Shown: positions 1 to 8,648, counted from the first letter of the stretch. The stretch: 64,000 nucleotides of DNA from Halostagnicola larsenii XH-48 (GCF_000517625.1 NZ_CP007055.1:1798001-1862000), one strand, 5' to 3'. The notes: generated by a model from the letters alone, not told the origin. Numbers and translations: made by a program.

Positions 1-476
1 CGGTCGAGGCCGGACACGACCCGGAAACCGGACACGCGGTCGCGAACGCGTTCGCGAGCATCCGAGACCAGACGAGCGTCGGTCTCCTCCCCGGCGCCAG
101 CGCCGCGGTGTCGGCGCTCGGCGAGGAGTACGGACTCGGACTGATCACCAACGGCGCGCCCGAAATGCAACGGGCAAAACTCGAGGCGATTGGGCTCGCG
201 GAGTCGTTCGAAACGGTGGTCTACGCGGGCCACGAGACGCGAGCCAAACCCGATCCCGAGCCGTTCGAGGTCGCTCTCGAGGCGCTCGAGGCCGACCCGG
301 AACACAGCGTCTACGTCGGGAATTCGTTCGAGTCAGACGTTGCTGGAGCCCACGCCGCGGGAATGCGGCCGGTGTGGGTGCCGACAAGTGGCGCGGCTGA
401 GACGGTTCCGGAATCGGGACCGAACCCCGAGCACGTCCTCGAGTCGCTCGCAGAATTACCACCGGTGCTTCGATAG
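1..476 (+). CDS. HAD-family hydrolase, 5'-truncated by window edge
   Basis: C-terminal part of a haloacid dehalogenase superfamily phosphatase; the reading frame is open from base 3 to the TAG at 474-476, so the gene starts before the window. Visible HAD motifs are the motif II strand GLITNGAPE, the motif III lysine in AKPDPEPF, and a motif IV-like VYVGNSFESDVAGAHAAGM. The aspartate-bearing motif I must lie upstream. Motif IV reads GN where most relatives have GD, leaving the later Asp to bind Mg2+. It resembles the complete HAD protein at 7061-7723. The substrate cannot be told; phosphoglycolate-type or nucleotide phosphatases are the usual relatives. Confidence 0.85.
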   Translation, partial: VEAGHDPETGHAVANAFASIRDQTSVGLLPGASAAVSALGEEYGLGLITNGAPEMQRAKLEAIGLAESFETVVYAGHETRAKPDPEPFEVALEALEADPEHSVYVGNSFESDVAGAHAAGMRPVWVPTSGAAETVPESGPNPEHVLESLAELPPVLR

Positions 477-534
477 CAGCGACCGTCCCGCTCGAGTCGG
501 CCCGCTTTTGTCCGCGGCCCGCGAGTTCGAGATA

Positions 535-912
535 ATGACCGACCACGCGATCAATTTTACTGCACTTCTCGAGGAGGTACGAGCGTTCGACGAGCACGGC
601 GAGTCGAACGACATCGTGACCGTAAGCGGGGACGACCCGTTCGCCGTCTGTCAGTCGCTCTTTCGACGACTCGGCGATCGGACAGCGACGGATCGATGTG
701 AGTTCGTCATGAGCCACACCGTCCGTCGAGAACTCGAGCGCACGCTCGTCCGGGGCGAACCGACGATCGGAACCGAGCCGTTTCTCGAGCGCCAGATCCG
801 AACGGACGTTTCGATGCCCGACGACGTAATTCTATTCGCGGACTTCGACGCGATCACGCTCGGCGGTACGGTTCTGGAGCCGGACGCAGTCGGCCTCGGG
901 GAATCCGCGTAG
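535..912 (+). CDS. conserved haloarchaeal hypothetical protein
   Basis: A 125-residue acidic soluble protein that I do not recognise. The ATG at 535 lies 58 bp after the HAD gene and gives a compact product; the longer open frame upstream overlaps the HAD gene and is arginine-rich, as expected of out-of-frame translation. There is no signal peptide, membrane segment or metal motif. The N-terminal half has an amphipathic helix and a VTVSGDDPFAVC segment; the C-terminal half ends in alternating hydrophobic residues (DVILFADFDAITLGG) that look like beta strands. It converges with the GTPase gene 24 bp further on. Confidence 0.6.
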   Translation: MTDHAINFTALLEEVRAFDEHGESNDIVTVSGDDPFAVCQSLFRRLGDRTATDRCEFVMSHTVRRELERTLVRGEPTIGTEPFLERQIRTDVSMPDDVILFADFDAITLGGTVLEPDAVGLGESA

Positions 913-936
913 TTCAGTAAGACCGCAGCGATCGGC

Positions 937-2610
937 TCAGTCTGCCGGTTTGACGCCCGTCACGGTGCCGACGCCCTTGCTCCGGCCCTCGCGGAAGACG
1001 AACCGTTGTCCTTCCTCGACCAGGTACGGCCGAAACTTGAACTCGACGGTCGTCTTCCCTTTGTCACCCGGCAGGAGACGCCCGTTCTCCGGGTAAAAGG
1101 CGGCGGCTTCGCCGATCGTCTCGAGGTGGACGACCGGTTCGTATCCCTCGCCGATGCGGGTGGGGTGGTTGAGGACCATGACCTCCGCCTCGAACTCCCG
1201 GACTGGCTTGGGATCGGCGTCGGCGGGGAGGAGGACCATCCCGCGCTCGATTGCGTCCTCCTGAATTCCTTTGAGTGCGATGCCGACGATTCGCCCCGCC
1301 TGAGCCTGATCGACCCGATGATAGTGCATCTCGATGGATCGGACCTCGACCTCCTCGAAGCGGCCGTCGGGCATCGGGCCGAGCAGTAACTCGTCGCCCG
1401 CTTCGACGCTTCCGGACATGACCGTCCCCGAGGCGACAGCGCCGACGCCGGTCACCGAGTAGCTTCTGTCGACGTACATCCGGAAGTCGCCGTCGTTTCC
1501 AGCCGTCTTCGGGAGCCGATCGAACAGTTCGTCGAGCGTCTCGAGTCCCTCCATTGTGATCGCGCTGGTGGCGACGATGGGGACGACGGTGTCGTCGATT
1601 TCCTCGATTGCGGCGTCGATACCGTGGCGCTCGACGCTGAGCGGCGACTTGCCGACCTCTCGAAGCAGTCGCTCGACCTCCCGCGTGACTTCGTCGACGC
1701 GGTCGTCGTCGACGGCGTCGACCTTGGTGATCGCGACGATGGTCGGCAGTTCCGTCGCGAGCAGGATGCCGAGGTGTTCGCGGGTGACCCGCGTCGGCCC
1801 GTCGTCGGCCTCGACCACCAGCAGGCCGTAATCGAGTTTCTGACCGACCAGTCCGCGGATCGTCGTCCGAAGCCACGGCTCGTGGCCGACGGTATCGACG
1901 AACGAGACGAGGCGGTCGGCTTCCTCGACGACCTGCGCGCGGTCGCCCTTCCGATTCGGGTTCCTGACGCGGATCGGCCCGTCGTCGTCGAAGCCGTACA
2001 CGGCGTAGGAGAGGTCGGCGGAGAGCCCGCGGTCGACTTCGTGGGGCTGGACGTCCAGGAAAGCTCGCGTCGCGCCGTCGCCGTCGTCGGGCTTGCCCGT
2101 CACGAGCGAGCCCACGAGCGTACTCTTTCCGTGGTCGACGTGGCCCGCGGTTCCGACCACGACGTGTTCGTCGTCGGTCTCGAGGACGGCACCTTCACGA
2201 ATTTGGGCGACGCCGACGAGACCGTTGTCGTCCGAGGATGCGGTGTCGTCGCTTCCGCCGGAGCGGTCCGCACCGGTCGCGGTGCTCGGAGCGTCGGCAC
2301 CGACGCCCCACGTCTGCACGTCGTCGATGTGACAGTCGGCTTCCTCCGCGAGCAAGGAGAGGACGTCCATCGACTCGGAGAACGTCTCCGCGTCGATACC
2401 CGCGAGGCCGCCGTCGTCTGTGACGCCGACCACGTACGTTGCTTCGCCGTCGCCGGAGAGGACGCGGTGTCGCAGTTGGGCGGCCAAACTCTCTCGACGG
2501 CCGCCGTCGAGGTGGACGTCGCGAAGCAGTCGTTCTTTGAATTCGACGCTGCCACCGTCCTGTTCACCACGTTCCAGGGCCCGCTCGAGTAAGGCCCGGT
2601 CACGGCTCAT
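937..2610 (-). CDS. GTPBP1-like translational GTPase (EF-Tu/EF1A superfamily)
   Basis: A 557-residue GTPase of the GTPBP1 branch of the elongation-factor superfamily. G motifs are clear: P-loop GTAGHVDHGKST at about 153-164, G3 DTVGHEP at 239-245, G4 TKVD at 295-298 and a G5-like SAI further on. They are followed by EF-Tu-like domains II and III (VTGVGAVASGTV; final KGVGTVTGV). Eukaryotic GTPBP1 delivers aminoacyl-tRNA and assists ribosome quality control and mRNA decay; the archaeal role is unknown. An acidic Ser/Asp linker at about 108-130 separates the N-terminal domain from the G domain. ATG 2610 was preferred to an in-frame start nine codons earlier because MSRDRALLE begins the conserved region. 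Confidence 0.88.
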   Translation of the reverse strand: MSRDRALLERALERGEQDGGSVEFKERLLRDVHLDGGRRESLAAQLRHRVLSGDGEATYVVGVTDDGGLAGIDAETFSESMDVLSLLAEEADCHIDDVQTWGVGADAPSTATGADRSGGSDDTASSDDNGLVGVAQIREGAVLETDDEHVVVGTAGHVDHGKSTLVGSLVTGKPDDGDGATRAFLDVQPHEVDRGLSADLSYAVYGFDDDGPIRVRNPNRKGDRAQVVEEADRLVSFVDTVGHEPWLRTTIRGLVGQKLDYGLLVVEADDGPTRVTREHLGILLATELPTIVAITKVDAVDDDRVDEVTREVERLLREVGKSPLSVERHGIDAAIEEIDDTVVPIVATSAITMEGLETLDELFDRLPKTAGNDGDFRMYVDRSYSVTGVGAVASGTVMSGSVEAGDELLLGPMPDGRFEEVEVRSIEMHYHRVDQAQAGRIVGIALKGIQEDAIERGMVLLPADADPKPVREFEAEVMVLNHPTRIGEGYEPVVHLETIGEAAAFYPENGRLLPGDKGKTTVEFKFRPYLVEEGQRFVFREGRSKGVGTVTGVKPAD

Positions 2611-2758
2611 GTGCCACGGTAGAGAGTCACAGCGCAAAAGCCTTCTCGTTGCGTGTCAGATGTTGACATTGGGCGATAAGTAGTTTCTCGCACGGATTTC
2701 CATGACGGTTGATCTATTCCGGGAGCGGGTTCAAGCGTCTGGAGCCACTATATGGCAT

Positions 2759-2938
2759 ATGAGCGTGAGCGGGCTCTGTCAGATCTGTGAATCGCGACCG
2801 GCTCAGGACCGGTGTGACAACTGCGGAACGCTGGCCTGCGAGCAACACTACGAACGCGACCTCGGACTCTGTGCGGACTGTGCAGCCCAGGCGCGACCGG
2901 GCGAGCAGCCGGACGACACCGATATTCACCGATTCTGA
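2759..2938 (+). CDS. 59-residue double zinc-finger protein (HIT/B-box-like)
   Basis: Small protein with eight potential zinc ligands: C7, C10, C19, C22, C27, H30, C38 and C41 (CxxC-x8-CxxC-x4-CxxH-x7-CxxC). The order and spacing fit a cross-braced two-zinc fold resembling HIT-type or B-box fingers, which usually mediate protein-protein contacts. The tail is short and acidic. ATG 2759 begins MSVSGLCQIC; an earlier in-frame ATG at 2702 would add a stretch of unlikely composition. Small zinc-finger proteins are common in haloarchaea, and the few studied affect swarming and biofilm formation. The partner here is unknown. Confidence 0.7.
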   Translation: MSVSGLCQICESRPAQDRCDNCGTLACEQHYERDLGLCADCAAQARPGEQPDDTDIHRF

Positions 2939-3052
2939 TTCATCCGGCCGGCGGCTGGTACTATCGGATCGGCGGCTCGTACTCCCTCTCGGAAAACAGC
3001 TGCTGACGGCGGTGACACCGGCTGGTTTCTATCTCGAGACTGGGACAGTTTC

Positions 3053-3853
3053 TCACTCTCGATACTGGTTCAGTCGCGATTGCAACCGCGCTGCGGCCTG
3101 ACCGGCAGCGGCCGCAAAGTCCTCCCCCGCGCCCTCTCCGGCGAAGATGATCCCCCGAGAGGAGTTGACGAGGCCGACGCCGTTAGCGAGGCCGTGTTCG
3201 ACGGCGGCTTCGGCGTCGCCGCCCTGGGCACCGATGCCCGGAACGAGGAAGGGGAGATCCGGTGCCAGTTCCCTGACCTCCTCGAGTTCGTCCGGGTTCG
3301 TCGCGCCGACGACGAGTCCGACGTTGTCGTTTGCGTTCCAGGTGTCGGCCAGCGCCGCCACCCGCTCGTAGAGCGGTTCGCCGGACTCGAGTTCGAGATC
3401 CTGGAGATCCGCTCCGCCGGGATTCGACGTTCGACAGAGGACGAACACGCCGGCTTCCTCCTCGGCGAGAAACGGCTGGAGTGAGTCACGACCCATGTAG
3501 GGGTTGACGGTGATCGCGTCGACCGTCTCGAGTATCTTCGCGTACTGTCTGGTCGTGTTGCCGATATCAGCTCGCTTGGCGTCGAGCAGGACCGGGACGC
3601 CTTTGCCGTGTGCGTAGGCGACGGTCTCCTCGAGAGCGCGCCAGCCGTCGGGGTCCTCGTAGAACGCGGCGTTTGGCTTGTAAACCGCTGCGTGTTCGTG
3701 GGTCGCGTCGATGATCCGGCGGTTGAACGCCCACCGCGGGAGGTCGTACTCCGCTAAGTGGTCGGGGATGCGTTTTGGGTCGGGATCCAGTCCGACGCTG
3801 ACGATGCTGTCGACCGAGACGATGCGGTCGTGCAACCGATCGAAGAAGTTCAT
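3053..3853 (-). CDS. pyrF: orotidine 5'-phosphate decarboxylase
   Basis: A 266-residue OMP decarboxylase that catalyses the last step of de novo UMP synthesis (OMP to UMP plus CO2). The catalytic Asp-Lys-Asp cluster is in LLDAKRADIGNT (D91, K93, D96); the substrate-binding lysine is in VYKPNAAFY (K59). The phosphate-gripper region includes VVGATNPDEL and a late GLVNSSRGI. Length and motif spacing fit the subfamily often called type 2 PyrF. It is a stand-alone gene with no other pyr gene nearby, convergent with the small zinc-finger gene. Confidence 0.95.
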   Translation of the reverse strand: MNFFDRLHDRIVSVDSIVSVGLDPDPKRIPDHLAEYDLPRWAFNRRIIDATHEHAAVYKPNAAFYEDPDGWRALEETVAYAHGKGVPVLLDAKRADIGNTTRQYAKILETVDAITVNPYMGRDSLQPFLAEEEAGVFVLCRTSNPGGADLQDLELESGEPLYERVAALADTWNANDNVGLVVGATNPDELEEVRELAPDLPFLVPGIGAQGGDAEAAVEHGLANGVGLVNSSRGIIFAGEGAGEDFAAAAGQAAARLQSRLNQYRE

Positions 3854-3994
3854 GCACTCGAGTGCAAACCCGACGGCCGAAAGTGTTGCTATCGATCATG
3901 CCCCGAATACGGTGATTCCTGCGTACGGTACCTCCGAGGACGGTGACTCGGATACGGCGAGGCTGCTGTCGCTATCATCCGCGAAAGTGCGACA

Positions 3995-4012
3995 GTGTCG
4001 TGGCGACGACAC
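3995..4012 (+). promoter_or_regulatory. inverted repeat upstream of mgsA
   Basis: Perfect 7-bp arms GTGTCGT and ACGACAC separated by GGCG. The repeat ends 37 bp before the mgsA ATG, just upstream of where the BRE/TATA element would sit, so a repressor or activator could bind here. Chance occurrence in GC-rich DNA is possible. Confidence 0.3.
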
Positions 4013-4048
4013 GGGAAACTATCACAGTATTCGTCGTAGGACAGGTAT

Positions 4049-4426
4049 ATGACCCGACTGGCGCTCATCGCACACGACGAGAAGAAACCGGAACTCATCG
4101 AGTTCGCCCAGACCCATCGAGCACAACTGCTCGAGTACGAACTGATCGCGACCGGAACGACCGGAAAACGCCTGATGGAGGCCACCGGTCTCGAGATCGA
4201 CCGCATGGCGTCGGGACCGCTCGGGGGCGACCTGATGATCGGCGCGCAGGTGGCGGAGGGGAGACTCGACGGCATCGTCTTCCTTCGGGATCCGCTGACC
4301 GCCCAGCCCCACGAACCGGACATCTCGGCCCTGCTTCGCATCTGTGACGTCCACGATACCGCGCTGGCGACGAACCTCGAGAGCGCCGCGTACCTGCTCG
4401 AGGGTGTCGCCGACCGGGAGGAGTAG
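4049..4426 (+). CDS. mgsA: methylglyoxal synthase
   Basis: A 125-residue methylglyoxal synthase (dihydroxyacetone phosphate to methylglyoxal plus phosphate), cytosolic. Family motifs are intact: ALIAHDEKK near the N-terminus, ATGTTG phosphate loop (35-40), SGPLGGDLMIGAQV with the catalytic-type D61, and FLRDPLTAQPHEPD (D81, H88, D91). It is slightly shorter than the bacterial enzymes. The gene precedes a MaoC hydratase and a KhtT/KhtU-type K+/H+ antiporter pair on the same strand. In bacteria such antiporters are activated by methylglyoxal stress, so a functional link is plausible but inferred. Confidence 0.95.
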   Translation: MTRLALIAHDEKKPELIEFAQTHRAQLLEYELIATGTTGKRLMEATGLEIDRMASGPLGGDLMIGAQVAEGRLDGIVFLRDPLTAQPHEPDISALLRICDVHDTALATNLESAAYLLEGVADREE

Positions 4427-4519
4427 GTCGCCAAATTCGACCGCTCCCTACGGCGTCGATAGATCGGCGCGGTGTCGACACCAGCAAGCTATTTCTCCGT
4501 TCGCCAACGTTCTCGAGGC

Positions 4520-4972
4520 ATGCCGACGTACTACGAAGACATCGAGGTTGGAGATACCTACTCCTTTGGCGACCGGACGATATCGAAAGCCGAGATCCTT
4601 GAGTTTGCCGAGCAGTACGATCCGCAAACGTACCACGTCGACGAGGAGGCCGCCGAGGACTCCCTGTTCGGGGAACTCATCGCGAGCGGGTGGCACACGG
4701 CGTCGCTGTGTATGCGCGAGTTCGTCGAGCACGTCGCCGACGAGGCGTGGCTCGGGGCCCGAGGCATCGACGACCTCCGCTGGATCAAACCCGTCACGCC
4801 CGATGATACGCTCTCGATGACGGTCGAGATCGTCGACAAGCGACCGCTCGAGGACGACCCGACGATCGGCCACGTCGATACCAGACTGACGGCGTACAAC
4901 CAGGACGATGAGGCCGTGATCACGTGGATCGGGCTCGGAATCGTCGCACGGCGCGATTCAGACGAGTCCTGA
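4520..4972 (+). CDS. MaoC-family (hot-dog fold) hydratase
   Basis: A 150-residue single hot-dog protein of the MaoC/(R)-specific enoyl-CoA hydratase family. The hydratase 2 signature is seen in FAEQYDPQTYHVDEEAA (D and H spaced as catalytic Asp and His) and in FGELIASGWHTAS. Relatives hydrate trans-2-enoyl-CoA in beta-oxidation or supply (R)-3-hydroxyacyl-CoA for polyhydroxyalkanoate synthesis; the length fits homodimeric PhaJ-like enzymes. ATG 4520 starts MPTYYEDIEVGD, the usual N-terminus. The substrate is not evident from its neighbours. Confidence 0.88.
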   Translation: MPTYYEDIEVGDTYSFGDRTISKAEILEFAEQYDPQTYHVDEEAAEDSLFGELIASGWHTASLCMREFVEHVADEAWLGARGIDDLRWIKPVTPDDTLSMTVEIVDKRPLEDDPTIGHVDTRLTAYNQDDEAVITWIGLGIVARRDSDES

Positions 4973-5141
4973 TCGGACTCTCGGGGAATTCGGGTTCGCG
5001 TGGAGCCCGAATCGAGTTCTCGAGCGACCTACTCGGGCACTCACAAGGCTCTACGCCCTTTTTCGCGAGAGCGCCTTCGGTTTTCGAGAGCCGATTCGAT
5101 CGAGGGCAAAAGCAGCCCCGCCAGCCACGGACGGTGTCACG

Positions 5142-5150
5142 GTGTTTATT
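5142..5150 (+). promoter_or_regulatory. TATA-like box for the antiporter operon
   Basis: GTGTTTATT, centred about 28 bp before the ATG at 5175. This spacing predicts a leaderless or nearly leaderless transcript for the KhtT-like gene and its partner. Confidence 0.45.
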
Positions 5151-5174
5151 AGCCATCCGTCTCGACTAGAGAGT

Positions 5175-5669
5175 ATGACTATCTACGAGAGCGATCTTCC
5201 CGGCGTCGGGAAGAAATACGAGATCGAGCTCGAGGGGGGAGAGCGCCTCGTTATCGTGACGCACAACACCGGGAAGCGAGAGGTCTACCTGAAAGCCGAC
5301 GCGGACGCAGACAGCGACAAACTGTTCGAACTGCCGGATCGGATGGCTCGAAAAGTGGGCACGATTCTCGAGGGCGCATACTTCCAGCCGGTCCAGACGA
5401 ACCGGGTCGAAACGATGCTCTCCGACGAAACTTTCATCGAGTGGTACGGCGTCCCAGCGGGTTCGGATATCGTCGGACAGGCGATCGCCGACGCCCAAAT
5501 CCGCGAACGAACCGGCGTTTCGATCATCGCGATTCAGCGTGGCTCCGAGGTCATCACGCCGCCCACACCCGAAACAGTAATCGAGGCCGAGGATACGCTC
5601 GTCGTCGTCGGCCAGCGCGAGGACTGCACCGAGTTCGAACAGTTGCTCGGAAACGGCGGTAACGAGTGA
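5175..5669 (+). CDS. KhtT-like regulatory subunit with TrkA-C (RCK_C) domain
   Basis: A 164-residue cytoplasmic regulator for the antiporter encoded 33 bp downstream. The first ~75 residues (starting MTIYESDLPGVGKKYEIE) match the N-terminal domain of KhtT-type subunits. The C-terminal ~80 residues are a TrkA-C domain (GSDIVGQAIADAQIRERTGVSII to EDTLVVVGQ), which binds nucleotide or ions and gates the transporter. In Bacillus the KhtT subunit controls K+/H+ efflux by KhtU. ATG 5175 was chosen over an upstream in-frame ATG because of the TATA spacing. Confidence 0.88.
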   Translation: MTIYESDLPGVGKKYEIELEGGERLVIVTHNTGKREVYLKADADADSDKLFELPDRMARKVGTILEGAYFQPVQTNRVETMLSDETFIEWYGVPAGSDIVGQAIADAQIRERTGVSIIAIQRGSEVITPPTPETVIEAEDTLVVVGQREDCTEFEQLLGNGGNE

Positions 5670-5702
5670 TCACCGTGCAGCGCCCGTCGGGGGTGAGACA
5701 GA

Positions 5703-6965
5703 GTGGCGACTGAAACCACGCTGATCGAAATCGGCGTGCTGTTCGCCACCGCCGCAAGCGCCGGCGTGCTTGCGAACCGGCTCGGACAGTCGGTCATCCC
5801 GTTTTACATTCTCGCCGGCATGACCCTCGGCCAGTACGTACTTGGTGCAACTCCGGTTCCCGAGTTTCTCACTCCGCTCGTCGGCGAGACGTTCCCGCAC
5901 CTGGTCGAAACCGACTTCATCTACCTGGGCGCGGAACTCGGAATCGTCTTTCTGCTGTTTTTCCTCGGCCTCGAGTTCAACCTCGAGCGGCTGTTGGCAA
6001 CCAAAAACCGCATCGGGAAGGCCGGGACAATCGATCTCGTATTGAATTTCGGTGCCGGGATGGCGCTTGGCTGGTACTTTTTCGGCGACTTCCTGGCCGC
6101 GTTCGTCGTCGCCGGAATCGTCTACATCTCCTCGTCGGCGATCATCACCAAGTCGCTCATCGACCTCGGCTGGATCGCAAACGACGAAGCGGACCCGATG
6201 CTCGGGACTCTCGTCTACGAGGATCTGTTCATCGCTATCTACCTCGCGGTCGTCTCCGCGCTCGTCATCGGTAGCGGCGATATCGGCGAAGCGATGGGCC
6301 AGATCGGTGCCGCGATGGCGTTCATCCTCGGACTGCTGGTGCTCGTCTACTTCGGAACCGCGTGGTTCCAGCGGGCACTCGAGACCGATTCGCACGAATT
6401 CCTCGTGCTCCGGACGCTGGGCGTCCTCGTGCTGGTCTCCGGTGGCGCCCTCGCGCTCGGCGTCAGCGAGGCGGTCGCTGCCTTCTTCATCGGGATGGCC
6501 TTTTCCTCGACGGATCACGTGCACGATCTCGAGCAACTGTTAGAACCCCTGCGTGACACGTTCGCGGCCGTCTTCTTCTTCTGGATCGGCCTGTTGACCG
6601 ACCCGAGCGTGTTCGTCGGCGTCGCGGGCATGATCGCCATCGCCGCCCTCCTCACGACCCCGAGTAAACTCGTGAGCGGATACCTCGGGGGACGCATCTA
6701 CGACCTCGACGAGCGGCGATCGGTCCGCGTTGGGCTCGGGATGGTCACCCGCGGAGAGTTCTCGCTGATCATCGCGAGCACCGTCATCGCGGCGAGCGGT
6801 TCGGGTGGACCGATCGGCGACGGAATCGCCGATACGATCTACGCCTTCACGGTCGGTTACGTCCTGCTCATGAGCATCCTCGGAACGACGCTCATGCAGT
6901 ACTCCGATCGGATCGAGGCGGTGGTCCTCCCGCGGCTTCAGAGCGGATCCGGGACGGAGTCATAA
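5703..6965 (+). CDS. CPA2 monovalent cation:proton antiporter (KhtU/KefB-like)
   Basis: A 420-residue integral membrane protein with about 12 hydrophobic segments, of the Na_H_Exchanger (CPA2) type. It lacks the C-terminal RCK domain of KefB/KefC, which agrees with the separate KhtT-like subunit encoded immediately upstream. It starts with GTG at 5703. Conserved transporter features include YLGAELGIVFLLFFLGLEF, the SSSAIITKSL helix and GMVTRGEFSLIIA. Probable activity is K+ or Na+ efflux coupled to proton uptake, contributing to pH, salt or electrophile tolerance; ion specificity cannot be read from the sequence. Confidence 0.9.
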   Translation: MATETTLIEIGVLFATAASAGVLANRLGQSVIPFYILAGMTLGQYVLGATPVPEFLTPLVGETFPHLVETDFIYLGAELGIVFLLFFLGLEFNLERLLATKNRIGKAGTIDLVLNFGAGMALGWYFFGDFLAAFVVAGIVYISSSAIITKSLIDLGWIANDEADPMLGTLVYEDLFIAIYLAVVSALVIGSGDIGEAMGQIGAAMAFILGLLVLVYFGTAWFQRALETDSHEFLVLRTLGVLVLVSGGALALGVSEAVAAFFIGMAFSSTDHVHDLEQLLEPLRDTFAAVFFFWIGLLTDPSVFVGVAGMIAIAALLTTPSKLVSGYLGGRIYDLDERRSVRVGLGMVTRGEFSLIIASTVIAASGSGGPIGDGIADTIYAFTVGYVLLMSILGTTLMQYSDRIEAVVLPRLQSGSGTES

Positions 6966-7060
6966 TCAGTGGCTACGCTCGACGAGACTCGAGCGCGCCA
7001 ACCGAGTACTCCATTTCGAAAAAAGATACCTTGAAAGCCGTTCGGTTCCTTCTATCGATC

Positions 7061-7723
7061 ATGGTAGAGGCGATCGTCTTCGATCTCGACGAAACGCTCG
7101 CCGTTCCTGATCGTGATCGAGCGACGATTCTCGAGGACGTCACGGCTGCAACGGGGACGCCGCCGATCAGTCGCGAATCGTACCTCGACGCACACCGCCA
7201 GCACCTCACCAGGAAGACTCGAGAGCCGATTTTCGCCGAACTGTTGGCCGGCCGAGAGACGGACACCGACGCCGAAGAGCTGACCACGGCGTACCGGCGG
7301 ACTATCGCGGAGTCGCTCGCTCCAATTTCCGGCGTCGAATCCCTGCTCGCGGAGCTCAAAGACACCTACAGCGTCGGCTTGCTCACGAACGGGCCGGTTC
7401 GCGCCCAGCGGGACAAACTCGAGACCCTCGGCTGGGAACGCACCTTCGATGCGGCGCTCGTGACGGGCGAACTCGAGGCGGGAAAACCCGACCCGCGGGC
7501 GTTCGGCGCGATCCTGTCCGAACTGGACGTGGACGCCGCGAGCGCGGTCTACGTCGGTGACGACGTCGAAGCCGATATCGCCGGCGCGACGAACGCCGGA
7601 ATGGATGCGATTCAAATACTGAAACCCGACGGACCCGACCCGGACGACCGGGCGCTCGCACACCTCGAGCAACACTCAATCGCGCGGGAACTGCCTGCTG
7701 TGCTCGGGCGACTCGAGCGTTGA
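7061..7723 (+). CDS. HAD-family hydrolase
   Basis: A complete 220-residue HAD phosphatase: motif I VFDLDETLA (nucleophile and acid Asp), alpha-helical cap, motif II GLLTNGP, motif III lysine in AGKPDPRAF, motif IV VYVGDDVEADIAGATNAGM. ATG 7061 was chosen because VEAIVFDLDETL must sit close to the N-terminus; the annotation could otherwise extend ten residues. It is a paralogue of the truncated gene at the window's left end. Haloarchaea carry many of these and the substrate is unknown; phosphoglycolate or other small phosphomonoesters are likely. Confidence 0.88.
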   Translation: MVEAIVFDLDETLAVPDRDRATILEDVTAATGTPPISRESYLDAHRQHLTRKTREPIFAELLAGRETDTDAEELTTAYRRTIAESLAPISGVESLLAELKDTYSVGLLTNGPVRAQRDKLETLGWERTFDAALVTGELEAGKPDPRAFGAILSELDVDAASAVYVGDDVEADIAGATNAGMDAIQILKPDGPDPDDRALAHLEQHSIARELPAVLGRLER

Positions 7724-7747
7724 CTGACTGCTGTACGAAAAGCGCTG

Positions 7748-8146
7748 TTACTCCTCGAGCGACCGGCTTACCTCGTCGAAAACGTCCGTCGCTCGTTTGA
7801 CTTCGCCGCCGTCCTCGACGAACACGAGCGTCTTCGGGGGCGTCGTTGCTTTCGGGCGGACTCTGAGGCCGACCGCTTCGGCGGCGTCTGCCGCGCGCTC
7901 TTGTCCCCGCTCGAATTCGACGCGAGTTCGGTCCTCGTGGACGAATACGCGAGCGAACAGCGCACCACCGCCGGCCGGTCTCGCTCGTTCGATGTCGTAG
8001 GCTCGAGCGCCGTCGGCGGTCGGTTCGACGTCCGTGTCGGCGTCGACGACCGCGAGTCGCTCGAGGTGGCCGTCCTCACGACCGTCGAGTTCGCTTGCGA
8101 GTAGTTCGGCGATTCGTCGGCCGTCGGTGATCCGCGCCTCGACCAT
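7748..8146 (-). CDS. conserved haloarchaeal hypothetical protein
   Basis: A 132-residue soluble acidic protein not recognised as a named family. Predicted layout is an N-terminal helix (RIAELLASELDGR), a strand-rich middle (LERLAVVDAD; ALFARVFVHEDRTRVEF), a helix (ERAADAAEAVGL) and a final strand-helix. No catalytic motif, cysteine cluster or signal peptide is evident. It converges with the HAD gene and is upstream-oriented toward the DUF2240 gene on the same strand, 46 bp apart, so the two may share a transcript. Confidence 0.6.
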   Translation of the reverse strand: MVEARITDGRRIAELLASELDGREDGHLERLAVVDADTDVEPTADGARAYDIERARPAGGGALFARVFVHEDRTRVEFERGQERAADAAEAVGLRVRPKATTPPKTLVFVEDGGEVKRATDVFDEVSRSLEE

Positions 8147-8192
8147 ACCAGCGGGTAGGCCCCGTCGAATTAATCGGCTTCGGTCGAGGGAC

Positions 8193-8648
8193 TCAGTCGC
8201 CAGCAGTGGTCAGGGCGCGTCTGGCGACGGGGGCGAGATCCGAGACGTCGATTCCCTCGCGACGAGCGTAGACGACGGCCGCGGCTTCGATCGTAATCTC
8301 GAGTTCCTGCTGGAGCGTGTTGATCGCCCCGACGGCTTCGTGTTTCTCGGTTCCCTCGGCGACGAGTGCGTCGAGGACGCGTTCGAACGCGGAGCGCTCC
8401 GCGAGAAGGTCCTCGTCGGGAACGAAATCGTCGGGAATCGTCACCGTCGCGGGATCGAACGCTAGTTCGAGGTCGGTCCCGTCGTGGGCCAGAAGGTCCT
8501 CCTGTGTGGCGATGTCGATCAGCCGCTTGGCCTGGTCGGGTGAAAACCAGTCCCGATCCAGCGAGAGGGCGACGACGAACTCGTTCTCTCGAAGTCGCTC
8601 CGTCCCGTTCTGGACGAACGGCGCAGCGACGGCGACGCGAAGACTCAT
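8193..8648 (-). CDS. DUF2240 family protein
   Basis: A 151-residue protein matching my recollection of the archaeal DUF2240 family: start MSLRVAVAAPFVQNG, then ENEFVVALSLDRDWFSPDQAKRL resembling a winged-helix-like segment, a linker, and a C-terminal helical hairpin (FERVLDALVAEG; AVGAINTLQQELEITIEAAAVVYARREGIDVS). The function is unknown; the composition suggests a small nucleic-acid or protein-binding adaptor. ATG 8648 was chosen over an upstream start that would overlap the RNase H-like gene's stop region. It probably shares a transcript with that upstream gene. Confidence 0.72.
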   Translation of the reverse strand: MSLRVAVAAPFVQNGTERLRENEFVVALSLDRDWFSPDQAKRLIDIATQEDLLAHDGTDLELAFDPATVTIPDDFVPDEDLLAERSAFERVLDALVAEGTEKHEAVGAINTLQQELEITIEAAAVVYARREGIDVSDLAPVARRALTTAGD

